Source of the DNA: CAZHCG01 sp046484285 | GTDB taxonomy: Bacteria; Myxococcota_A; Polyangia; JAAYKL01 | Assembly (NCBI GenBank): GCA_046484285.1 | Contig: JAWOBP010000002.1 | Span: 1-17,246, forward strand | Direction of reading: 5' to 3' | Length of the DNA stretch: 17,246 nt | Shown here: piece after piece, positions 1 to 6,132 of the stretch | Numbering within the stretch: position 1 is the stretch's first letter | Layout: every line of letters begins with the position of its first letter | Translations under genes and position numbers: made by a program | The notes under the pieces: generated by a model | The model's input: only the letters and a program-made list of their open reading frames with translations | Database searches by the model: none | What the model was told of the DNA's origin: nothing

Positions 1-237
1 GAACTGCCCTGCGCCCTGGGGCGGCGTCAGTTCGTGCTGCTGGGGGTGGATGCGGGAGGAAAAAGGTGAGGGCGGAAAAGCTGAAAGTTGAAATGGGGGG
101 CGCAGTTCGGCTTGTCCGCCGTGGCCAGGCGTAGGCGGAAGTTGGGGGAAGGCTGAAATACCGTTCTTTGTTCTTCGTGCTTCGTTTGCGACCCATTTTT
201 CTCCGCGCCTCTGCGGGAGAAAAGATGGTTCTTTGCT
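1..237. other. Left flank without a confident gene
   Basis: The first 69 bases are open in frame 1 on the plus strand and end in TGA, so they could be the last 22 codons of a gene that begins outside the window. The peptide (ending DAGGKR) is not recognisable. Bases 70-237 have no credible reading frame and are less GC-biased, with TTCTT/TTCGT-rich runs that look intergenic. They lie just downstream of the minus-strand ATPase tail that ends at 238, as expected for a 3' flank. Nothing here looks like gspD, which is the usual neighbour upstream of gspE. Confidence 0.4.
196..223. repeat. Imperfect inverted repeat (hairpin) beside the minus-strand ATPase tail
   Basis: The left arm TTTTTCTCCGC (196-206) pairs with the right arm GCGGGAGAAAA (213-223), with one bulged base and a 6-base loop. 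It sits 15 bases beyond the stop of the minus-strand tail at 238, where a terminator would be expected. However, on either strand the T run precedes the stem and an A run follows it, so it lacks the trailing U tract of a standard intrinsic terminator. A transcript-end hairpin is possible but not shown. Confidence 0.35.
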
Positions 238-360
238 TCATGACAGGGCCGGAGTCGGGAGCGCGCGGGCCACCTCTTCCAGGGTCGTCTTGCCCGCCGC
301 CGCTTTTTCCAGGCCGCTGACCGCCATGGTTTTCATGCCCTGGTCGACGGCCAGGCGGCA
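238..360 (-). pseudogene. C-terminal tail of a GspE/PilB-family secretion ATPase, truncated
   Basis: Read on the minus strand, these bases encode the conserved last ~40 residues of a GspE/PilB-type ATPase: RLAVDQGMKTM, then GLEKAAAGKTTLEEVARAL, followed by PTPALS and a TGA stop at 240-238. The GM-T...G..K...G-TT-EEV-R pattern is the family's C-terminal signature. The family acts as a cytoplasmic hexameric ATPase that drives pseudopilus or pilus assembly. Everything before the tail (nucleotide-binding domain, Walker boxes, zinc motif) is missing: upstream of about base 360 the strand is simply antisense to the second tail. It is therefore a fragment and cannot be functional. It differs in sequence from the plus-strand tail next to it, so it comes from a paralogue (perhaps pilB) rather than a copy. 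It could also be an assembly artefact. Confidence 0.7.
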
Positions 361-466
361 GGAGGAGGGGATGATCAATCTGCGCGAGGACGGCGCGCGC
401 AAGGTGCTGGCCGGGATCACCACTATCGAAGAGGTTTTGCGGGTGACGCACGAGGAGGCGACCTGA
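353..466 (+). pseudogene. gspE: C-terminal tail of GspE (T2SS ATPase), 5' part missing
   Basis: The plus frame ending in TGA at 464-466 encodes RRQEEGMINLREDGARKV and then LAGITTIEEVLRVTHEEAT, the canonical GspE C-terminus. The stop is 16 bases before gspF, the standard gspE-gspF arrangement, so this is the native end of the operon's own ATPase gene. Upstream of about base 355 the homology stops and the DNA becomes a second ATPase tail in the opposite direction. The whole N1, N2 and ATP-binding regions are absent. An ATG at 233 opens the same frame, but the residues between it and about 353 are antisense to the other tail and carry no ATPase motif. Unless a full ATPase is encoded elsewhere, the T2SS here would lack its motor. 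Confidence 0.75.
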
Positions 467-482
467 GAGGAGATCGAGCTCT

Positions 483-1706
483 TTGCCGCTGTACGAGTAC
501 CAGGGAATCCGCCGCTCCGACGGGCGCTCCACCAAGGGAACGCGCGATGCGGAGAACGAGCGCGCGCTGCGTTTTGCGCTGAAGCGCGACGGGATCCTGA
601 TCACCGAGATCGTCGAGAAGGGCGGCGCCAAGGAGAAGGGCAAGGTCGACTTCAAAAAGCTGCTGTTCAAGCGGGTCAAGCGCCTCGACATCGCGCTTTG
701 CACCCGCCAGCTGGCCACGCTGACCGGCTCGGGCATCTCGCTGGTCGAGTCGCTGACGGCGGTCATCGATCAGATCGACAAGCCCGACCTCAAGACCGCC
801 CTGATCGACGTGCGCGAGCAGGTCAACGAGGGCTCCTCTCTGTCGGACGCCTTTGGCCGGCACCCCAAGTTCTTCGACACCCTGTACTGCAACATGGTCC
901 ACGCCGGCGAGCAGTCCGGAACGCTGGAGCAGGTCCTGGCGCGACTGTCGGACTTCATCGAGGCGCAGAATCGGCTGCGCGCCAAGATCCAGTCGGCAAT
1001 GGCCTACCCGGTGCTGATGGCGCTGGTGGGCACCTTGATCGTGGGCGTGATGATGGTGGTCGTCGTGCCCAAGGTGACCTCGATCTTCGAGAACTTCGGC
1101 CGCGAGCTGCCCTGGTACACCGAGCTGTTGATCTTCACCAGCAACCTGCTGCGCGACTACTGGTGGCTGCTTTTGGCGCTGCTGGTGCTGGCCGTGTTCG
1201 CCTTCGCCCGCTGGAAGAAGACGGAAAAAGGACAGTACCGCTGGCACAAGTTCGTGCTGGCGGCGCCGATCTTCGGGAGCCTGGCGTTGATGGTCTCGAT
1301 CTCCAGGTTCGCCAAGACACTGGCGACGCTGCTGGCCTCCGGCGTACCGCTGCTCCAGGCGATGGACATCACCAAGGGCGTGCTGGGCAACGCGGTGCTG
1401 GAGGGGGTGGTGGTCGAGGCCAGCTCCTCGATCCGCGAGGGCGAGAGCATCGCCGGACCCTTGCAGGCCTCGGGGCACTTTCCGCCGATCGTGACCCACA
1501 TGATCGCGGTCGGAGAGCGCTCCGGTCAGCTCGAGAAGATGCTGGAGAACGTGGCCGGCGCCTACGACGCGCAGGTCGACACGCGGGTCTCGACGCTGAC
1601 CTCGCTGCTCGAGCCGTTGATGATTGTATTGATGGGAGCGGCCGCCGGCAGCATCGCGCTGTCGATCCTGATGCCGCTTATCAAGATGAACGAGTTCATC
1701 AAATGA
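483..1706 (+). CDS. gspF: Type II secretion inner-membrane platform protein GspF
   Basis: GspF is the polytopic inner-membrane protein at the centre of the T2SS assembly platform, where it contacts the GspE ATPase and GspL. The 407-residue length is normal for the family. The N-terminus (MPLYEYQGI, then DGILITEI near 37-43) is the typical cytoplasmic lead-in. Two T2SSF domains follow, at about 70-195 and 275-398, each with the family motif (GEQSG 142-146 and GERSG 344-348). Hydrophobic segments lie near 176-196, 226-243 and 377-399. The start is TTG at 483 with AGAGGAG at 466-472, ten bases upstream; no nearer ATG fits. It follows the gspE tail by 16 bases, and its stop overlaps the next start (ATGA). 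PilC of type IV pili is the only close alternative, and the following pseudopilin genes favour GspF. Confidence 0.95.
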   Translation: MPLYEYQGIRRSDGRSTKGTRDAENERALRFALKRDGILITEIVEKGGAKEKGKVDFKKLLFKRVKRLDIALCTRQLATLTGSGISLVESLTAVIDQIDKPDLKTALIDVREQVNEGSSLSDAFGRHPKFFDTLYCNMVHAGEQSGTLEQVLARLSDFIEAQNRLRAKIQSAMAYPVLMALVGTLIVGVMMVVVVPKVTSIFENFGRELPWYTELLIFTSNLLRDYWWLLLALLVLAVFAFARWKKTEKGQYRWHKFVLAAPIFGSLALMVSISRFAKTLATLLASGVPLLQAMDITKGVLGNAVLEGVVVEASSSIREGESIAGPLQASGHFPPIVTHMIAVGERSGQLEKMLENVAGAYDAQVDTRVSTLTSLLEPLMIVLMGAAAGSIALSILMPLIKMNEFIK

Positions 1707-2116
1707 GGGAGAAAGGCGCCATCGTCCTGGAGGATCGGAGCCGGCGTCGCCGCTCGGCGGGCCGGCTGGGCCGGCGCATCCGCTGGACGCTGATCCTGTT
1801 TTTGGTCACCGGCTGCGTGGCGTTCTCGGTGGACGCGATGGAGGAGCGGACCCGCATCCGCCAGGCGCGGGTCGACATCTCGCGGATCGGCCACGCCGCG
1901 CGGCTGTTCCGCGCCGACTTCGGGCGCTGCCCGCGCGGGATCGGCGAGCTGCGCGATCCGCCCGAGGGCGACTCGTACACCAGGATAGACGAAGATCCGT
2001 GGGGACAACCCTACCGGCTCTCCTGCCCGGCGCGCTTGGACCCGGGCGGAGTCGACGTGTTGTCGGGAGGACCGGATCGGAGCTTGATCGGAGACGACAA
2101 CATCTCGAGCCTCTGA
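1703..2116 (+). CDS. GspG-like protein with a non-cleavable (or lipoprotein) N-terminus
   Basis: This 137-residue protein starts at ATG 1703, inside the gspF stop. From about residue 55 it resembles the globular part of the major pseudopilin GspG: an amphipathic helix (ARVDISRIGHAARLF), then GRCPRGIGEL, DEDPWGQPYRL near 97-106, and a C-terminus with SGGPD...IGDDNISSL like the calcium-site tail of GspG. The N-terminus, however, has no prepilin G-x-T-L-I-E site. It is a long Arg-rich cytoplasmic stretch (11-27) and one hydrophobic segment (about 28-43). That segment also contains V-T-G-C (35-38), which fits a lipobox, so it may be a lipoprotein rather than a signal-anchored protein. A true gspG follows 34 bases downstream, so this is an extra homologue, not the major pseudopilin. 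A periplasmic role in pseudopilus priming or capping is inference. Confidence 0.75.
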   Translation: MREKGAIVLEDRSRRRRSAGRLGRRIRWTLILFLVTGCVAFSVDAMEERTRIRQARVDISRIGHAARLFRADFGRCPRGIGELRDPPEGDSYTRIDEDPWGQPYRLSCPARLDPGGVDVLSGGPDRSLIGDDNISSL

Positions 2117-2150
2117 GCGGGCCCGAGCCAGAGCGGGAGGAGAGAAGAAG

Positions 2151-2591
2151 ATGAATGGACCGGCAAGAACGAGGCAGCTGCGGGCGGCCCGCAAGGCGAG
2201 CGCCGAGGCGCAGCGGGGCATGACGCTGATCGAGATCATGATCGTGGTGATCATCATGGCGATGATCGCCACCGGCGTAGCCGTGGCGGTGATGCCGCAG
2301 CTGGAGAAGTCGCGGATCCAGACCGCGCGCTCGGACGTGGCGGCGATTCGAGCCGCGGTGCAGCTCTACCAGGCCGAGCACCCCGGCAAGTGTCCCAGCG
2401 TGGAGGATCTCAAGTCGAGCCGGCTGCTCAATCAGAGCAAGCGCACCGTCGACCCGTGGGACAGGGAGTTCGTGATCGAGTGCCACGCCGGCGACGACCC
2501 CGACGTCTACTCGCTGGGTCCGGAGGGCGAGGAGGGCGGCTGCAACCCGGGGCGCGGCGAGCACGACGGCTGCGACGAGGAAGAGGAGTAG
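2151..2591 (+). CDS. gspG: Major pseudopilin GspG
   Basis: GspG polymerises into the T2SS pseudopilus in the periplasm after the prepilin peptidase (GspO/PilD) cleaves its leader. The 146-residue precursor has the cleavage site G23|MTLIE with Glu at mature position 5, followed by a 20-residue hydrophobic helix (IMIVVIIMAMIATGVAVAVM). The mature protein keeps the GspG landmarks: DVAAIRAAVQLYQAEHPGKCPS, DPWDREF near 101-107 and DVYSLGPEGEEGG near 118-130. The usual DPWG-PY loop is altered to DPWDRE. The tail is acidic and Cys-containing (Cys81, 111, 131, 141), which is unusual and may give disulphides. The 22-residue leader is long. The start has a strong GGGAGGAG at 2135-2142. It lies in the operon 34 bases after the GspG-like gene and 9 bases before gspH. 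Confidence 0.9.
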   Translation: MNGPARTRQLRAARKASAEAQRGMTLIEIMIVVIIMAMIATGVAVAVMPQLEKSRIQTARSDVAAIRAAVQLYQAEHPGKCPSVEDLKSSRLLNQSKRTVDPWDREFVIECHAGDDPDVYSLGPEGEEGGCNPGRGEHDGCDEEEE

Positions 2592-2600
2592 ATTGAGCGG

Positions 2601-3497
2601 ATGAGGCGACGGCGCTACAGCGAGTGCGGGTTCACGCTGATCGAGCTTTTGGTCGTGGTCGTGATCATCGGCCTGGGCGTGAGCGTCGTGATGCTGGGCC
2701 TGGGCGCCACCGCCCAGGCGCGGCTGCGCTCCTCGTGCTGGAGCCTGGCCTCGGCGGCTCGCTACGCATACGCGCGGGCCGTGACCCAGGGGAGCACGGT
2801 GCGACTGGTGATGGACTTCGAGAAGAACCAGTACTGGATGGAGGAGACCTACGGGCGGGTGGTGCTCAACCCGTTCGACGAGAGCGGCTCGGGGATGCGC
2901 CGCGAGGACGCGGAGTACTACGGCGACGCGGGAGTGGAGAACGCCACGCTCTCCACCAAGATGGACGCCGTCGGACAGGACGTGGGCGCAGTCGGCGAGG
3001 GGATGGGAGGTGGTGTGCTGAGCGGCGGAGGCGGCGGCGCGCTGGGAATGCTGGGCATGATGGGGATGGCCGGCGGCGGGGACGACCCGTTCGGCGGGCT
3101 GGCCTCGGACATCACCTCCGGCGCTCCGCTCAGCGATCCGTTTCTCGCAGCCATGCAACAGGGCGACACGATGGTGGGCGGGGGCAGCCCGGCCGGATAT
3201 CGCGGCGCGCGTTTCCAGAAGCTGGAGGGCCGCTCGGGCGAGCTGCGCGAGCTGGAGGGCGAGACGCGCTTCGCCTGGGCCCACACGCCGCACGAGCCCG
3301 AGCCGCGCGAGCAGGGACGCGCCTATGTCTACTTCTTTCCCGGCGGGATCACCGAGCACTCGGTGATCCAGCTCAGCGACGGAGCGGATCGCATCTACTC
3401 GATCGAGATCCATCCGCTCAGCGGACGCGCCGTCGTCTACCCCTACGAGTACGAGCCCGAGTACGAACTCGAGGAGCTGCAGGAGGGCGAGCAATGA
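2601..3497 (+). CDS. gspH: Minor pseudopilin GspH with a Gly/Met-rich insert
   Basis: GspH is a minor pseudopilin of the T2SS pseudopilus. The prepilin site G10|FTLIE is present (Glu at +5), followed by a hydrophobic helix to about residue 35. The mature core begins normally (SSCWSLASAARYAYARAVTQGSTVRLVMDF), and the C-terminal beta region (AYVYFFPGGITEHSVIQL, about 241-258, then IYSIEIHPLSGRA) is also typical. Between them, residues about 120-200 form an insert very rich in Gly and Met (e.g. GGGALGMLGMMGMAGGGDD), which makes the protein 298 residues instead of the usual 150-200. The C-terminus is acidic and Tyr-rich (EYEPEYELEELQEGEQ). The frame stays open with the same base bias through the insert, so it is not a frameshift. 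The start codon is ATG with only weak SD (GAGCGG). The stop overlaps gspI by 4 bases. Confidence 0.88.
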   Translation: MRRRRYSECGFTLIELLVVVVIIGLGVSVVMLGLGATAQARLRSSCWSLASAARYAYARAVTQGSTVRLVMDFEKNQYWMEETYGRVVLNPFDESGSGMRREDAEYYGDAGVENATLSTKMDAVGQDVGAVGEGMGGGVLSGGGGGALGMLGMMGMAGGGDDPFGGLASDITSGAPLSDPFLAAMQQGDTMVGGGSPAGYRGARFQKLEGRSGELRELEGETRFAWAHTPHEPEPREQGRAYVYFFPGGITEHSVIQLSDGADRIYSIEIHPLSGRAVVYPYEYEPEYELEELQEGEQ

Positions 3498-4195
3498 GCG
3501 GCGCGAATGGTAGAGGAGCGAGCCGGCGGGGCTTCACCGTGATCGAGGTGATGGTCGCGGTGATGCTGCTCTCGGTGGCCGTCGTTTCGATCTTCGGCGC
3601 CCAGTTCGCCGCGATCGCCTCTGTTGAGTACTCGCGCGACGTGACCCATGCGATCGAGCTGGCCCGCTGCCGGATGAGCGAGCTGGAGCTGCAGTTCAAG
3701 GTGGACGACGGCTTCGAGGAGGGCGACGTGCTCGACGAGGGCGTCTGCTGCGAGGCGGTCGAGGGCGAGACCGACGCCGAGCGCTTCACCTGTCGCTGGG
3801 AGATCAAGACGATTCAGCTGCCGGACGTGAGCCAGATGATGGACCAGCCCGACGCCGGGCTGATGGACGACGGGATGGATATGCTCGGCGACATGACGGG
3901 CGGCGAGGACCAGGGCGATGACATGCTGGGCGGCTTCGGGATGGGCGGCATGGCTTCGTCGCTGATGCCGATGGTGAGCGGCGTGATCGAGCAGGCGATC
4001 CGGCGCGTGACCGTGGTCGTCGAGTGGCGGCAGGGATCCGAGATCAAGGATATAGATGTCGTCCAGTACGTGGTGCACCCCACCCAGGGACCGCTGCAAC
4101 TGCTGCAGCAGGCCCAGGCGATGGAGCAGATGGCCGACGAGGCGATGACCGGAGGAGGAGTCCTGCCCGGCGGGATGAGAGGAGGTGAGCGCTGA
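3494..4195 (+). CDS. gspI: Minor pseudopilin GspI with a Met/Gly/Asp-rich insert
   Basis: GspI is a minor pseudopilin of the pseudopilus tip complex with GspJ and GspK. The prepilin site is G13|FTVIE, with Glu at +5 and a hydrophobic helix to about 43. The segment SVEYSRDVTHAIELARCRMSEL matches the conserved GspI helix, and RRVTVVVEW near 170-178 matches its conserved strand. Between them, residues about 113-165 form a low-complexity stretch of Met, Gly and Asp (MMDQPDAGLMDDGMDML and onward). The C-terminus (about 200-233) is Gln/Met/Gly-rich. At 233 residues it is nearly twice the usual ~125. Cys85 and 86 sit in the acidic loop. The start overlaps the gspH stop (ATGA), and its last codons (GGAGGTGAG) provide the ribosome site for gspJ. 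Identity is secure from site, order and neighbours. Confidence 0.88.
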   Translation: MSGANGRGASRRGFTVIEVMVAVMLLSVAVVSIFGAQFAAIASVEYSRDVTHAIELARCRMSELELQFKVDDGFEEGDVLDEGVCCEAVEGETDAERFTCRWEIKTIQLPDVSQMMDQPDAGLMDDGMDMLGDMTGGEDQGDDMLGGFGMGGMASSLMPMVSGVIEQAIRRVTVVVEWRQGSEIKDIDVVQYVVHPTQGPLQLLQQAQAMEQMADEAMTGGGVLPGGMRGGER

Positions 4196-4926
4196 TGCGG
4201 CGAGCCGGACCGAGCGCCCGGCGGGGCATGACCCTGATCGAGGTGCTGGTGGCGATGGGCGTGATGTCGATGATCGCCGTCACGATCTGGGCCGCGACCA
4301 GCCAGACCGCCAAGACCCGCGACGTGGTCGAACGATCTCACGACGATCATCACCAGGTGCGCGTCGCTTTCGACATGCTGTCGCGCGATCTGGCCTCGGC
4401 CTTCCTCTCGATGCACAGAGCCACGATCGAGCCGGTGCGCGATACGGTCTTCGTGGGACGCGAGCAGGGCAGCGAGGACCGCCTCGACTTCGCCTCGTTC
4501 AGTCACCAGCGGCGCTACCTGCACGTCGCCGAGTCGGACCAGTGCGAGATCTCGTACTTCCTGGCCGACGACCCGGAGGTCAACGGGCAGATGAACCTGG
4601 TGCGGCGCGAGTGTCCGGTGATCGATCTGGAGCCGTTCGAGGGAGGACAGATCCTGATCCTGGTCGAGGACGTGGTCGAGCTGGACTTCCAGTTCTTCGA
4701 CTTCGCGATGAACGACTGGCGGGACGAGTGGGACACAACCGAGCTGACCGAGCAGGTCACGATGCTGCCCTCGCTGCCGCACCAGGTGCGCGTGCGGCTG
4801 GCGAGGAACGACCGCTTCGGCGAGGAGGTGGTCTACGGGACGCAGCTGAAGATTCCGATGCGGACCCCGATCTGGAAAAAGGAATCGTTCCCCAACCCCG
4901 GCCAACCGGCGGTGGTGACGCAGTGA
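4195..4926 (+). CDS. gspJ: Minor pseudopilin GspJ
   Basis: GspJ forms the pseudopilus tip with GspI and GspK. The 243-residue precursor has the cleavage site G11|MTLIE with Glu at +5 and a hydrophobic helix to about residue 33. The mature part matches the family throughout: HHQVRVAFDMLSRDLASAF near 52-70, then DRLDFASFSHQRR near 96-107, EISYFLADD near 118-126, LVRREC near 135-140 and VVELDFQFFDFAMNDW near 160-175 ahead of a WD pair. Length is normal and there is no low-complexity insert, unlike its two upstream neighbours. The ATG overlaps the gspI stop by one base (TGATG) behind GGAGGTGAG, a strong ribosome site that implies translational coupling. Confidence 0.93.
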   Translation: MRRAGPSARRGMTLIEVLVAMGVMSMIAVTIWAATSQTAKTRDVVERSHDDHHQVRVAFDMLSRDLASAFLSMHRATIEPVRDTVFVGREQGSEDRLDFASFSHQRRYLHVAESDQCEISYFLADDPEVNGQMNLVRRECPVIDLEPFEGGQILILVEDVVELDFQFFDFAMNDWRDEWDTTELTEQVTMLPSLPHQVRVRLARNDRFGEEVVYGTQLKIPMRTPIWKKESFPNPGQPAVVTQ

Positions 4927-6131
4927 GACGACCGCGGGACCAGAGGCGCCAGCGTGGCGTCGCCTTGTTGATGGTGCTGATCGCGCTGACGATCCTCGGC
5001 GCGATGACGGCCGACTTCATGGAGACCAACGAGGTCTACCTGGCCAACGCGGTCAACCAGCGCGACGCGGTCAAGGCGGAGTACCTGGCCCGCTCGGGAG
5101 TCAACCTCAGTCGCCTGCTGCTCTCCTTGCAGCCGATCTTCGGCAAGTCGATCAACTTCCCCTTCTGGCAGTACGCCGATCTGCTGATGGCGCCTTTTTC
5201 CGGAAGCGGCGGCGGCGGGCTGATGACGGACCTGGTCGGCCTGGATCTGAGCATGGCGGAGGGGATCGGTCTGCGCGAGGACGAATCGTTCGCCGTTGCG
5301 ATTGTGGACGAGGACAGCAAGATCAACGTCAACCTGGCCAACAACGAGCGGATGCGGCAGCGGATGGTGCAGCAGCTCTCGATGCTGGTCGCACCGATGG
5401 AGTACGACGAGCTGTTCGACCGCATCGGCGAGCGCGCCGACGGCGTGGAGCGCGAGGAGATCATCTGCGAAATCATCGACTGGGGCGATCCAGACGAGGA
5501 GCGCTGCGACCGGTCCGGCAGCGAGGATCCCTCCTACTACACGGGCACCGAGCCCGAGTACGAGCGCAAGAACGCGCCGTTCGACAGCCTCGAGGAGCTG
5601 CACTTCGTGCACGGGGTCGACGACGACTTCTGGTCGGCCTTCGTCGATCCGGTGCCCGAGGACCCGGAGCGGCGGGTGATGACCGTCTGGGGCAAGGGAC
5701 GGGTCAACGTCAACACCGCTCCGGCGCAGGTGCTGTTCTCGCTGGTCTGCATGCTGTCCACCGACGAGAGCGGGATGAGCCCCTGCCTGGATCCCTACCA
5801 GCGTCTCAACCTCCTGCAGGTCTTGCAGGGCGTGGTGATGATCCGCACCTTCATGCCTTTCGGCAAGATCAGCGATTTCATCGCCGCGATCGAGAACCCC
5901 GAAGAAAGGCTGTTTCTGCCGATTCCCGGCTTCCCGGTGCTGCAAAAGAGGCTGGCGCGGCAGACGATGACGACGCAAAGCACGGTCTTTTCGATTTACT
6001 CGGAAGGAACCGTGCGCAACGCGACCAAGCGCATTCACACGGTGATCGACGTGGAGGGAGTGGACATGCTCGACCCCACGAAGTCGGTGGCGGCTTCGGG
6101 AGGGAGCGTTTTGTACTGGAGGATGAGGTAG
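4923..6131 (+). CDS. gspK: Minor pseudopilin GspK (pseudopilus tip)
   Basis: GspK is the large minor pseudopilin that caps the pseudopilus. I place the start at GTG 4923, which overlaps the gspJ stop (GTGA). This gives a 402-residue protein beginning with an Arg-rich leader and G12|VALLM, the GspK-type site in which Glu+5 is replaced by a hydrophobic residue, then a helix to about 30. The periplasmic part shows the expected motifs: AEYLARSGVNLSRLLL near 52-67, AIVDEDSKINVN near 126-137, IICEIIDWGDPDE near 180-192, FDSLEELHFVHGV near 220-232 and WGKGRVNVNTAPAQVL near 256-271 (helix-hairpin-helix/SAM-like region). The DWGDPDE cluster fits the metal-binding part of the GspK fold. The reading frame is open upstream of 4923, but those residues are antiparallel junk in the gspJ region. 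gspL starts 1 base after the stop. Confidence 0.92.
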   Translation: MRRPRDQRRQRGVALLMVLIALTILGAMTADFMETNEVYLANAVNQRDAVKAEYLARSGVNLSRLLLSLQPIFGKSINFPFWQYADLLMAPFSGSGGGGLMTDLVGLDLSMAEGIGLREDESFAVAIVDEDSKINVNLANNERMRQRMVQQLSMLVAPMEYDELFDRIGERADGVEREEIICEIIDWGDPDEERCDRSGSEDPSYYTGTEPEYERKNAPFDSLEELHFVHGVDDDFWSAFVDPVPEDPERRVMTVWGKGRVNVNTAPAQVLFSLVCMLSTDESGMSPCLDPYQRLNLLQVLQGVVMIRTFMPFGKISDFIAAIENPEERLFLPIPGFPVLQKRLARQTMTTQSTVFSIYSEGTVRNATKRIHTVIDVEGVDMLDPTKSVAASGGSVLYWRMR

Positions 6132-6132
6132 C

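Noticed and set aside
423..1499. Long minus-strand open frame opposite gspF, rich in His, Gln and Arg
   Set aside because: It is the antisense shadow of gspF, caused by the strong GC bias; no motif or ribosome site.
1806..3494. Minus-strand 562-codon open frame across gspG and gspH
   Set aside because: Low-complexity His/Arg/Leu antisense of two well-supported pseudopilin genes.
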